Shown: one piece after another, positions 10,139 to 20,185 of the stretch | Position numbering within the stretch: position 1 is the first letter of the stretch | Layout: the number at the start of each line of letters is the position of its first letter | DNA from: Capra hircus | Lineage: Eukaryota; Chordata; Mammalia; Artiodactyla; Bovidae | Assembly (NCBI RefSeq): GCF_001704415.2 | Contig: NC_030823.1 | Coordinates: forward strand, 75,020,458-75,084,457 | Length of the DNA: 64,000 nucleotides | Reading direction: 5' to 3' | Notes under the pieces: model-generated | What the model was told of the DNA's origin: nothing | What the model saw: only the letters and a program-made list of their open reading frames with translations | The model's database searches: none | Translations under genes and position numbers: made by a program

Positions 10139-10989
10139 AGTGGGATTGCAGGATTGAATGGTAGTTCTAACACTAGGTTTTAAGCAACCCCCATACTGTT
10201 CTCCATAATGGTTATAGCAATTTATACTCCCACCAACAGTGTCGGGGGGTTTCCTTTTCCCTACACTCTCTCCAGAATTTATTATTTGTAGGTTTTTGTT
10301 TTTTTTTTTTTGACGATGGCAGTTCTGATCAGTGTGAGGTATGCCTCAGTAGCTTTGATTTGCATTTCTCTAATAATTGGTGGTGCTAAGCATTTCCTGT
10401 GCTTCTTGGCCATCGTGTCGTCTTTGGAGAAACGTCTATTTAGGTTTTCTGCTCACGTTTCAAGCGCATTGTTTTGTGTCTTTGTTGAGTTGTATGAGCT
10501 GTTGGGATATTGTGGAGATAAATCCCTTCTCAGTGGCTTTGTTCCAAATATTTTCTCCCATTCTGTGGGTTGTCTTTTCATTTTGTTTATGGTTTCCTTT
10601 GCTGTGGAAAAGCTTTTAAGTTTAATTAGGTCCCGTTTCTTTATTTTTATTTTCTTTACTCTAGGAGGAGGATCCAAAAAGATACTGCAGCATTTATGTC
10701 CAAAAGTGTTCTGTGTTTTCCTCTAAGACTTTTATAATATCTGGCCTTATTTTTAAGAATTTGATCCATTCTGAGTTTACTTTGATGGTGTTCACAGATT
10801 CAATGACTGTGGCTTTGTAGTATGGCCTGAACTCATGGAGTCAAATTCCTCCAGCCCTGCTTTTTCTTTCTCAGAACTGCTTTGGCTATTTGGGTTCTTT
10901 TGTTTTTCCATACAAACTAAGAAATTATTTATTCCGATTATTTGTGAAAAATGCCACTGGTAATTTGATAAGTACTGCATTGACTCTAT

Positions 10990-11269
10990 CGGAGAAGGCA
11001 GTGGCACCCCACTCTAGTACTCTTGCCTGGAAAATCCCATGGACAGAGGAGCCTGGTAGGCTGCAGTCCATGAGGTTGCTAAGAGTCAGACACGACTGAG
11101 CGATTTCACTTTGACTTTTCACTTTCCTGCATTGTAGAAGGAAATGGCAGCCCACTCCAGTGTTCTTGCCTGGAGAGTCCCAGGGACGCGGGAAACTGGT
11201 GGGCTGCTGTCTGTGGTGTCACACAGAATTGGACATGACTGAAGTGACGCAGCAGCAGCAGCAGCAGCA
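10990..11269 (+). mobile_element. Bov-A2 SINE with (AGC)n tail
   Basis: Two related halves (ggagaaggcagtggcacccc... and agaaggaaatggcagccc...) give the dimeric Bov-A2 layout. The 13-base flank gcattgactctat occurs at 10977-10989 and again at 11270-11282, a perfect TSD within L1. The tail ends in a GCA microsatellite. Confidence 0.92.
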
Positions 11270-11272
11270 GCA
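11249..11272. repeat. (GCA)n microsatellite
   Basis: About eight GCA units form the tail of the Bov-A2 element, just before its second TSD copy. Such SINE tails are often length-variable. Confidence 0.9.
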
Positions 11273-11427
11273 TTGACTCTATAGATTGCCTTGATCAGTA
11301 TAGTCATTTTGACACTATTGATTCTTCAGTCCAAGAAAATGGTTTATCGTCCATCTGCTGGTGTCCTATTTGATTTCTTTTATCAGCATTTTCAGAATGA
11401 AGAACTTTCGCCTCCTTGGTGTATGTT

Positions 11428-11625
11428 AGTTGCCCAGTTGTGTCCAACTCTGCAACCCTCTGGATGGTAGCCCGTCAGGCTCCTCTGTCCATGGGATTCT
11501 CCAGATAAGAATACGAAAGTGGGTTGCCATTTCCTTCTCCAGGGGATCTTCCCAACCTAGGGATCAAACCCACATCTCCTGCTTGGCAGGTGGATTCTTT
11601 ACCATTGAGCCACCTGGGAAGGCCA
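11428..11625 (-). mobile_element. Bov-tA SINE
   Basis: Full reversed order is seen: gttgtgtccaactctgcaac, ccatgggattctccag, ttgccatttccttctccagg, gggatcaaacccacatctcc and gagccacctgggaag. The last part is the reversed tRNA-like head with a B-box relic. Confidence 0.9.
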
Positions 11626-11629
11626 TAGC

Positions 11630-12180
11630 AATATTTCATTGTTATTTTAATTTGAAACTAGTAAATGCTGTCAAACATCATTTTATGCATGTTTGCCATC
11701 CATACAACTGTGTTGAAATGTCTGTTCAATTCTTTTTCCCATTTTTCAATTGGATTTTTTTGTATGTTACTATTGAATTTTAAGAATTTGTATATTTTGA
11801 ATGTAAGACCTTTATCATACGGATATTTTGCAAATAGTTTCATCCATCATATGGCTTGTGTTTTTATTCTCTTAAGTGTCTTGAAGTAGAGCAAAAGTTT
11901 TAAGTTTTAACAAAGTATAGATTACTAATTTTTTAAGGAAAGTGCTTGTGATGTTGATATTATATGTAAAAACTTATGGCCAAATCCAAGGTCATAAAGA
12001 TTTTCTCCTGTGTTATTTTATAGAAGTTTTATATTATTGTGCTTTACATTTAGGTCTATGATATAGTTTTCACAAAAAGTAACTAAAAATATAAGTTCTG
12101 TATCTAGATTTAATTGTTTTTTCATATATGGATGTCCAATCATTTTAACATCACTCCTTAAAAAGGTGATTCTTTATCCA
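11630..12180 (-). mobile_element. Old L1 ORF2 fragment
   Basis: AT-rich reversed L1 text is still recognisable ('ttcaattggattttt', 'aagacctttatcatacggatattttgcaaat', 'agcaaaagttttaag') but is more diverged than the neighbouring L1 copies, suggesting an older subfamily. Confidence 0.7.
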
Positions 12181-12537
12181 TTCCCTTGCTTTTCTGTGTT
12201 CAAATGTCTTCACACTTTGGATCAGCAGCCCTGTGATCTGAGTTCTCTGATGAATTTAAACAGTAATCACTGATTTTCTGTTTGTTCAGCAATTTTGTTT
12301 TTGTGTGGGAGTGATAGCTTCTAAGATCTTTCTGTGTTGGAGCTAAAATCAAGCCTTCCCTTATTTATATTTAATTATTATTTATGTTTTTATTTTCATA
12401 TCTCCTATAATATTTTAATTTCCTTTAACTGATTTTGAAATATGAGGTTACAGTTTCCATATTATTTTGTAAGCATGTCTTTCTAGCATTTTTTTCTTCT
12501 TATTAAGGGTATTATTTTATTTTTTATTATTCTCTTG
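12181..12537. other. AT-rich spacer, no gene
   Basis: No coding or RNA signal is seen. The text may be a further decayed L1 but is not recognised with confidence. Confidence 0.35.
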
Positions 12538-12738
12538 AAAGTATTAATTGTTCAGTCATGTCCAACCCTTTGTGACTCCATGGGCTGTAGCCTGCAAGGC
12601 TCTTCTGTCCATGGGATTCTCCAGGCAAGAATACTGGAGTGAGTAACCATTCCTTCCCCCAAGGGATCTTCCCAACCTGGGAATCAAGCACAGGGCCCCT
12701 GCACTGCAGGCAGATTCTTGCCCATCTGAGCCACCTAT
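12538..12738 (-). mobile_element. Bov-tA SINE
   Basis: Reversed Bov-tA order: gttcagtcatgtccaac, ccatgggattctccaggcaagaa, gggatcttcccaacctggg, gcactgcaggcagattctt and tgagccacc. Confidence 0.9.
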
Positions 12739-12919
12739 TTCTCTTTTACATATAGTGAAACTAAGGATTCAGCCACGATTACTTGCTGTTTGTTCTTGCT
12801 TTCTAAACTTTTAAAAAACAGAACAGGTAAGGATAGCTGTTCTGACTTCATTACACTAAATTTCTATGTTCCATTGTTTTCATGAAGTGTTAAACTTCAT
12901 ATCATACAAATGAATGACC
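12739..12919. other. Short AT-rich spacer
   Basis: The sequence between a SINE and a BovB shows no gene or clear repeat. Confidence 0.35.
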
Positions 12920-14187
12920 ATCTTTGTCGTCCCCTTCTTCTCTTGCATCAATCTTTCCCAGCATTGGGGTCTTTTCTAAGGAATACACTCTTCCCATCAT
13001 GTGGCCAAAGTATTGGAGCTTCAGCATCAGTCTTTCCAATTAATATTCAGGACTGATTTCCTTTAGGATGGACTGGTTTGATCTCCTTGAAGTCTGAGGA
13101 ATTCTCAAGAGTCTTCTCCAACACCACAGTTCAAAAGTATCCATTCTTCGGTGTTCAGCCTTCTTAACAGTCCAACTCTCACATCCATACATGACTACTG
13201 GAAAAACCATAGCTTTGATTATATGGACCTTTGCTGGCAATGTAATGTCTCTGCTTTTTAATATGTCGTATAGGTTTGTGATAGCTTTTCTTCCAAGGAC
13301 CAAGCAAGCGTCTTCTAATTTCATGGCTGCAGTCACCATCCGCAGTGGTTTTGGAGCCCAAGAAAACAAAGTTTGTCATGGTTTCCATCGTTTCCCCATG
13401 TATTTGCCATGAGCTGATGGGACCAGTTGCCATGACCTTATTTAGTTTTTTGAATGTTGAGTTTTCAGCCAACTTTCACTCTCCTCTTTCACCTTCATCA
13501 AGGTGCTCTTTAGTTCCTCTTTGCTTTCTGCCATAAGGGTGGTGTCATCTGATATCTGAGTTTATTGATATTTTTCCTGGCAATCTTGATGGCAACTTGT
13601 GCTTCATCTAGCCCTGCATTTCGCATGATGTACTCTGTATATAAGTTAAATAATCAGGGTGACAATATACAGTCTTGACATATTCCTTTCTCAACTTGGA
13701 ACCAGTCTGTTGTTCCATGTCTGGCTCTAACTGTTGCCTCTTGACCTGTATACAGATTTCTCAGGAGGCAGGTCAGATGGTCTGGTATTCCCATCTCTTG
13801 AAGGATTTTCCAGTTTGTTGTGATCCACACAGTCAAAGGCTTTAGCATAGTCAATAAAACAGAAGTATTTGTTCTTCTGGAACTCTCTTGTTTCTTCTGT
13901 GATCCAGCGGATGTTGGCAATTTGATCTCTGGTTCCTCTACCTTTTCTAAATCCAGCTTGAACATGTGGAAGGTCTCAGTTCATGCACTATTGAAGTCTA
14001 GCTTGGAGAATTTTGAGCATTACTTTGCTAGCATGTGAAATGAGTGCAATTGTGCAGTAGTTTGAACATTCTTTGGCATTGCCCTCCTTGGGATTAGAAT
14101 GAAAACTGACCTTTCCCAGTCCTGTGACCACTGCTGAATTTTCCAGATATGCTGGCATATTGAGTGCAGCACTTCAACAGCATCAAA
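12920..14187 (-). mobile_element. BovB LINE, reverse transcriptase part
   Basis: The plus strand reads reversed BovB from near the end of the RT region to ...gagtgcagcacttcaacagcatc. Several minus frames (13472-13179, 13369-13040, 13965-13654, 14307-14020) cover RT pieces in different phases. The usual last 170 or so bases of BovB are missing at 12920. At 14187 it meets 5' BovB sequence running the other way. Confidence 0.85.
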
Positions 14188-14605
14188 AAAAAAGGGCTTA
14201 TGCCAGCCCACCGTGGCTCTCGGGACTGCTATAGTCAGTGCCCCTGACCCTGCAGCAGGCCACGGTCGACCCACCCTTCTCCAGAGACTCACAGGAAATG
14301 AGCGCACGTCCTTCTACTCTGCCGCCTTATAGACTAGCTAGTCCCTCCCATCAGGAAGTTTCCACAAGCCTCTTTATCCTTCTCCATCAGAGGGCAGACA
14401 GACTGAAAACCACGATCACAGGAAACTAACCAAACTGACCACATGGACCACAGCCTTGTCCAACTCAATGAAACTATAAGCCATGCTGTGTAGGGCCACC
14501 CAAGACGGACGGGTCACGGTGGAGAGTTCTGACAGAATGTGGTCCTCTGGAGAAGGGAATGGCAAACCACTTCAGCATTCTTGCCTTGAGATATGAACAT
14601 ACTTA
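14188..14605 (+). mobile_element. BovB 5' region in inverted orientation
   Basis: The plus strand reads BovB 5' UTR: gggcttatgccagccc, agagggcagacagactg, ccacatggaccacagcc, gggccacccaagacgg and gagaagggaatggcaaacc. It joins the minus-strand BovB at 14187 head to head through a short A run. The layout fits one insertion whose 5' part was inverted during integration. Confidence 0.8.
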
Positions 14606-15015
14606 ACTATTTATGTGTGTGTGTGTGTGTGAGAATACACACACACACACACACACACATGCATTCTTTTAAAGATGTTCTTCCATATAGATTATACAGC
14701 ATATTGAGTAGAATTATCTGTGCTATACAGTAAGCCCTTGTTGATTATTATTATATGTATAGTACTGTATTTATATTAATCCCACATTCCTGATTTATCC
14801 CTTCCCATCACTTTCCCCTTTGGGAATCATAAGTTTGTTTTCAAAGTCTGTCATTCTGTTTCTGTTTTGTAAATAAATTCATTTGTATCATCATTGTATA
14901 TATATATACACCACATCTTCTTTATTCCTCTGTCTGTGGACATTTAGGTCACTTCATGTCTTTTTGAATTTTGGTTTTCCCCAGACCATGCCCAGGAGTG
15001 GGATTGCTGGATCAT
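14606..15015 (-). mobile_element. L1 3' end
   Basis: Reversed L1 3' UTR runs from the dinucleotide tract to 'agtgggattgctggatcat', where a BovB interrupts it. The L1 continues in register at 15829. Confidence 0.8.
14615..14662. repeat. Inverted (TG)n/(AC)n microsatellite
   Basis: A run of about eight TG units is followed by agaata and then about ten CA units. The two arms are complementary and could fold into a near-perfect hairpin with a small loop. Confidence 0.9.
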
Positions 15016-15828
15016 TTGTTGTTGTCGTTCTGTTGCTAAGTTGTGGCCAGCTCTTTCATGGACTGCAGCTCCCCAGGCTCTCCTGTCCTCCACTGTCTCC
15101 TGGAGTTTGCTCAGATCCATCAGTGATACTATCTAACCATCTTATCCTCTGTCATCCCCTTCCCTTTTGCCGTCAATCTTTTCCAGCATTAGGGTCTTTT
15201 CCAATAAGTTGGCTCTTCACATCAGATGGCCAAAGGATTGGAGTTTGAGCTTCAGCATCAGCCCTTCCAATGAATATTTAGGACTGATTTCCTTTAGGAT
15301 GGACTGGGTGGATCTCCTTGCTGTCCAAGGGACTCTCAAGAGTCTTCTCCAACACCACAGTTCAGAAGCATCAATTCTTCAGCGCTCAGCTTTCTTTATG
15401 ATCCAACTCTCATATCCATACATGACTACTGGAAAAACCACAGCTTTGACTATATGAACTTTTGTCAGCAAAGTGGTATCTCTGCTTTTTAAGACACTGT
15501 CTAGGTTTGTCATAGCTTTCCTTCCAAGGAACAAGTGTCTTTCAATTTCATGGCTGCAGTCACCATCTGCAGTGACTTTGGAGCCCAAGAAAATAAAATC
15601 TGTCACTGCTTCCACTGTTTCCCCTTCCGTTTGTCGTGAAGCGATGGGACTGGACGCCATGATCTTAGGTTATTGATTGTTGAGTTTCAAGCCACCTTTT
15701 TCACTCTCCTCTTTCACCTTCACCAAGAGGCTCCTTAGTTCTTCTTTGTGCCATTAGAGTGGTATCATATGCATATTTGAGGTTTTTATTTCTCCTGGCA
15801 GTCTTGATTCCAGCTTGATCATATAATA
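15016..15828 (-). mobile_element. BovB LINE inserted in L1
   Basis: Reversed BovB 3' half; a minus frame at 15660-15379 covers the segment after the RT. The 13-base flank attgctggatcat at 15003-15015 returns at 15829-15841, a perfect TSD in L1. The last bases (about 15817-15828) repeat atcatataataat next to the second TSD copy. Confidence 0.88.
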
Positions 15829-16555
15829 ATTGCTGGATCATATAATAATTTTTTAAAGAACCTCCACTGAAGTTTTATCAATCTACATTCCAACAGTGTA
15901 GGAGGGTTCCTTTTTCCCCACATCCTCTCATGCATTTATTATTTGTAGACTTTAGAGGTTTGTCATTTTGAGCAGTATGAGGTGATCTGGCATTTTAGTT
16001 TTGATTTGCATTTCTCTAATAATCAGCAGTGTTTAGATGAGAGTGGATAACCTTATCTTGTTCCTGATTTCGAGGAAATGCTTTCAGCTTTTCACGTTGA
16101 GTAGGATGTTAGCTTTGGGTTTGTCATATATGAGGTTTATTATATTGAAGCAGGTTACCACTGTGTTCACTTTATGGAGAGTTGTCATAAATGGGTGTTG
16201 AATTCTGTCCAAAGCTTTCTGTGTATTGAGATGATCATGCAGTTTTTATTCTTCAGTTTGTTAATGTGATGCATCACACTGGTTCATTTGCAGATACTGA
16301 GAAATCACTATATCCCTGGAATAAATCCCAGTTGGTCATGGGGTATGATCCTTTTAATATGTTGTTGGATTCGGTTTGCTACTATTTAGTTGAGAATTTT
16401 TGCATCTGTGTTCATCAGTGAACTTTATTTTTTCATGGTGTCTTTATCTGGTTTTGGTATCAGGGTAATAGCCTCTTAGAACGAGTTTTTGAGAATTACT
16501 TTTTCTTCAGTTTTTTTGAATAGTTTCAGAAGGCTAGGTATTTACTCCTCTCTGA
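15829..16555 (-). mobile_element. L1 ORF2 remnant (continuation)
   Basis: Reversed L1 ORF2 resumes after the BovB insert and runs to 'gaatagtttcagaaggctaggtatt', where a second BovB cuts it. Similarity to the other L1 copies is looser, suggesting age. Confidence 0.8.
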
Positions 16556-16898
16556 TTCTTGAGAGTCCCTTGGACTGCAAGGAGATCCAACCAGTTCATT
16601 TTGAAGGAGGTCAGCCCTGGGATTTCTTTGGAGGGAATGATGCTGAAGCTGAAACTCCAGTACTCTGGCCACCTCATGCAAAGAGTTGACTCATTGGAAA
16701 AGACTCTGATGCTGGGAGGGATTGGAGGCAGGAGGAGAAGGGGACGGCAGAGGATGAGATGGCTGGATGGCGTCACTGACTCAATGGACGTGAGTCTGAG
16801 TGAACTCCGGGAGTTGGTGATGGACAGGGAGGCCTGGCGTGCTGCGATTCATGGGGTCGCAAAGAGTCGGACACGACTGAGCGACTAAACTGAACTGA
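16556..16898 (+). mobile_element. BovB 3' end
   Basis: From ttgagagtcccttggactgc to ggacacgactgagcgac and ctgaactgaa this is the last 340 or so bases of BovB. A 109-codon frame (16559-16888) is open to the end, but it is only the extreme C-terminal part and has no RT core. Confidence 0.9.
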
Positions 16899-17288
16899 AA
16901 TGTTTGTTAGAATTCCACTGTGAAGACATCTTGTCCTGGACTTTTGTTTGTTGGGACTTTATACATCACACTTTCAATTCCAGTACTTGTGATTGGTCTG
17001 TTCATATTTTGTATTTCTTCCTGGTTGACACTTGGACAATTGCACCTTTCTAAGAATTTGTCCATTTCTTCTAGGTTGTTCATTTTGTTGGCTTATAATT
17101 GCGTGCAGTAGTCTCTTATGATCCTTTATTTCTTTATCCTAAGTTGTAACTTCTCCTTTTTCATTTATCATTTTATTGATTTGAACCCTTTCCCCTTTTT
17201 TTGGTGATGTGGCTGGCCAAAGATTTGTCAGTTTTTGCTTTTCATTTCAAAGAGCCGGCTTTTGGTTCATTGATCTTTCCTATTGTTT
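16899..17288 (-). mobile_element. L1 ORF2 remnant (continuation)
   Basis: Reversed ORF2 continues across the BovB insert ('gttagaattccactgtgaag', 'cttgtgattggtctgttcata', 'tttcttctaggttgtccat'-like, 'ttggttcattgatctttcc'). Confidence 0.8.
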
Positions 17289-17690
17289 TCTTCTGCAGGC
17301 AGGCCCCACTTGCCTTTAAAGCCAAATGCTCTGGGGGCTCCTTGTCCTGTTGCCAGAACCCCCAGCCTTGGAGCCTGACAGGAGACATGGAGCTCCCACT
17401 CCTGTGTGAGAGCCTCTGCGATACAGTTATTTTCCAGTTTGTGAGTCACCCTCACAGCGGTTATTGGATTATATCAGGAAGGCGTCCATCCTACCTTGTT
17501 GTGGAGGCTTCTTTTTTTATCTTTGGATGTCAAGTATCTCTTTTAGAGGGTTCCAGTCCCTTTTTGTCAAGGGTTGTCCAGCAGTTAGTTGTGATTCTGG
17601 TGTTTTCATGCGAGGAGGTGTGCCCACCTCCTTCTTTGCCATCTTGTCTCCTGTCCACTATCTCTGCAGCACTCAGAGTCATGAGTCATG
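17289..17690 (+). mobile_element. BovB 5' UTR-like repeat segment
   Basis: The text includes ccagtttgtgagtcaccc, attggattatatcagga, ggttgtccagcagttagttgtgatt and gccatcttgtctcc. The same kind of module appears as ruminant LINE 5' UTR sequence near 14300. It contains a plus frame of 185 codons (17201-17758) with no recognisable domain. Assignment to BovB rather than an L1 5' UTR is uncertain. Confidence 0.5.
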
Positions 17691-18008
17691 TTTTTGAAAT
17701 GCAGTACAGCAGCCAGAGGGTTTCATATGAAGCCACCTCTTCAGACTGGCGGATGTAATGCAGTCAGAGTGATGTTTCTAGACCTGCTCTCTGAGTCAAA
17801 TTACAGCAGAGCGTGATTGGTCAAATCAGGTCTGTTCTCAACACAGGTGAGCCACACTGAATTTGCCAGCAGAGGTGTGTGTTTGTTTTTAACTAGAACT
17901 TCTGTCTCCTTTGACTTATATGCTAAATCACGTCTCCCACCTGAATTCATCTTCTGAAGCCCTAACACCCAAAATGACTGCACTTAAATATAGGACCTAG
18001 AAGAAGGT
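17691..18008. other. Spacer with possible MaLR LTR fragment
   Basis: Near 17925-17990 the text 'gtctcccacctgaattcat' and 'gaagccctaacacccaaaatg' resembles MST/MaLR-type LTR sequence. The rest is unassigned, with no gene. Confidence 0.35.
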
Positions 18009-19058
18009 AGCATCATAACAAACTGTGGAAAAGTCTTAAAGAGATGAGAATACCAGTCTGACCTGCCTTTTGAAAAAGCTGTATGCAGGTAAGGAAGCAA
18101 CATTTAGAACTGGAGATGGATCAACAGACTGATTCCAAATAGGGAAAGGAGTACATTAAGGCTGTATAACATCACCTTGTTTATTTAACTTATATGCAGA
18201 GTGCATCATGAGAAATGCTGGGCTGGAAGAAGCCCAAGCTGGAATCAAGATTGCCAGGAGAAATATCAATAACCTCAGATATGCAGATGACATCGCCCTT
18301 ATGGCAGAAAGCAAAGAAGAACTAAAGAGCCTCTTGATGAAAGTGAAAGAGGAGAGTGAAAAAGTTGGCTTAAAACTCAGCATTCAGAAAACAAAGATCA
18401 TGGCATCTGGTCCCATCACTTCATGGGAAATAGATGGGCAAACAGTGGAAATAGTGTCAGACTTTATTTTGGGGGGCTTCAAAATCACTGCAGATGGTGA
18501 TTGCAGCCATGAAATTAAAAGACGCTTACTCCTTGGAAGAAAAGTTGTGGCCAACCTAGATAGCATATTCAAAAGCAGAGACATTACTTTGCCGACTAAG
18601 GTCCGTCTAGTCAAGGCTATGGTTTTTCCAGTGATCATGTATGGATGTGAGAGTTGGACTGTGAAGAAGGCTGAGCACCAAAGAATTGATGTTTTTGAAC
18701 TGTGGTGTTGGAGAAGACTCTTGAGAGTCCCTTGGACTGCAAGGAGAGCCAACCAGTCCATTCTGAAGGAGATCAGTCCTGGGATTTCTTTGGAAGGACT
18801 GATTCTGAAGCTGAAACTCCTATACTTTGGCCACCTGATGGGAAGAACTGACTCACTGGAAAAGACCCTAATGCTGGGAAAGATTGAAGGCAGAAGAAGG
18901 GGATGACAGAGGATGAGATGGTTGCATGGGATCACTGACTCGGTGGATAGGAGTTTGAGTAAACTCCGTGAGTTGGTGATGGACAGGGAGGCCTGATGTG
19001 CTGCAGTCCATGGGGTTGCAAAGAGTCAGACATGACTGAGCGACTGAACTGAACTGAT
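18009..19058 (+). mobile_element. BovB LINE, 3' half with RT remnant
   Basis: A 232-codon frame (18208-18906) holds LRYADDIALMA, the RT active-site motif, and runs to KIEGRRRG before a TGA. Upstream of 18208 the RT is frame-broken. It ends in the BovB tail gactgaactgaactga. Confidence 0.9.
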
Positions 19059-19716
19059 GGTCAATTAAAAATGTGCTAATTTTAGGCATATAGCAAAGTG
19101 ATTCAGTTATGTGTAGACATATGTCCCTTCCTTTTCCCTTTTTTCCCAAATAGATTATTACAGAATATTGAGTAGAGTTTCATGTGCTATATAGTTGATC
19201 ATTGTTGATTATTTTATATATAGTCATGTGTTTATTTTTATCTCAAACTACTAATTTATCCCTCCCCTGCCCATTTTTCCCCTTTGGCAAGCATAAGTTT
19301 GTTTTCTGAGTCTGTAAGTCTATTTCTGTTTTGTAAATCAGTTCATTTGTATCACTTTTTAGATTTCAATATTAATAATATATATTTGTCTTTCTCTGTC
19401 TGACTTCACTTAGTTGATAATCTCCAGGTCCATCCATGTTGTTGCACATGGCATTATTTTATTCTTTATATGGCTGTCATATTCCATTGTGTGTGTGTTT
19501 GTGTGTTTATATGTGTATACATATATATATATCTCTATATATATATATCCTCTTTATTTTTTCATCTATTTGACACTTTGTTGCTTCCATGTCTTGGCTA
19601 CTGTAAACCCTGCTGCTGTGAATACTGAGGAACATGTATATTATTGAATTGTTTTTCTCTGGCTATATGCCCACGTGTGGACTGCTGGATCATGTGGTGG
19701 CTCTCCTTGTAGTTTT
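19059..19716 (-). mobile_element. L1 3' end
   Basis: Reversed L1 3' UTR starts after the BovB tail ('ggcatatagcaaagtgattcagtta') and runs to 'tggctctccttgtagtttt', where BovB enters. Confidence 0.85.
19488..19550. repeat. TG/TA-rich simple repeat
   Basis: The sequence is gtgtgtgtttgtgtg followed by tatgtgtatacatatatata and further TA runs. It lies where the L1 3' UTR has a TA-rich patch. Confidence 0.8.
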
Positions 19717-20185
19717 TCAGTTCAGTTAGTCGCTCAGTCGTGTCCAACTCTTTGTGACCCCATGAATCGCAGCACGCCAGGCCTCCCTGTCCATCACCAA
19801 CTCCCGGAATTCACTCAGACTCACGTCCATCGAGTTCGTAATGCCATCCAGCCATCTCATCCTCTGTCGTCCCCTTCTCCTCCTGCCTCCAATCCCTCCC
19901 AGCATCAGAGTCTTTTCCAATGAGTGAACTCTTCACATGAGGTGGCCAAAGTACTGGAGTTTCAGCTTCAGCATCATTCCCTCCAAAGAAATCCCAGGGC
20001 TGATCTCCTTCAGAATGGACTGGTTGGATCTCCTTGCAGTCCAAGGGACTCTAAAGAGTCTTCTCCAGCACCACAGTTCAAAAGCATCAATTCTTCGGCA
20101 CTCATCCTTCTTCACAGTCCAACTCTCACATCCATACATGACCACAGGAAAAACCATAGCCTTGACTAGACAGACCTTTGTTGCT
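19717..20185 (-). mobile_element. BovB 3' end in L1
   Basis: Reversed BovB tail from cagttcagttagtcgctcag to ttgactagacagacctttgt. A minus frame at 20157-19933 covers the terminal coding segment. The L1 on the two sides is not in register: several hundred bases of ORF2 are missing across the insert, so insertion was accompanied or followed by a deletion. Confidence 0.88.

Larger units (their letters stand above)
10139..11425 (-). mobile_element. L1 ORF2 remnant (right half of the split L1)
   Basis: It continues the L1 interrupted at 882: agtgggattgca then reversed ORF2 text ('ccaacagtgtc', 'tttgatttgcatttctctaataat', 'gttttggctatttgggttctttt'-like). A Bov-A2 SINE with TSD splits it at 10990-11269. 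It is truncated near 11425, where a Bov-tA begins. No intact frame is present. Confidence 0.85.

Noticed and set aside
11249..11272. CAG-type triplet repeat as a coding polyglutamine or disease-type expansion
   Set aside because: It is the tail of a Bov-A2 SINE in intergenic DNA with no reading frame.
11428..12538. Regularly spaced similar units (Bov-tA copies) as a CRISPR-like array
   Set aside because: Units are about 200 bp dispersed SINEs on both strands with unrelated spacing; this is a eukaryotic genome.
17201..17758. 185-codon plus-strand frame as a gene
   Set aside because: It overlaps L1 and LINE 5' UTR-like sequence, has no domain, and its composition looks like translated non-coding repeat.
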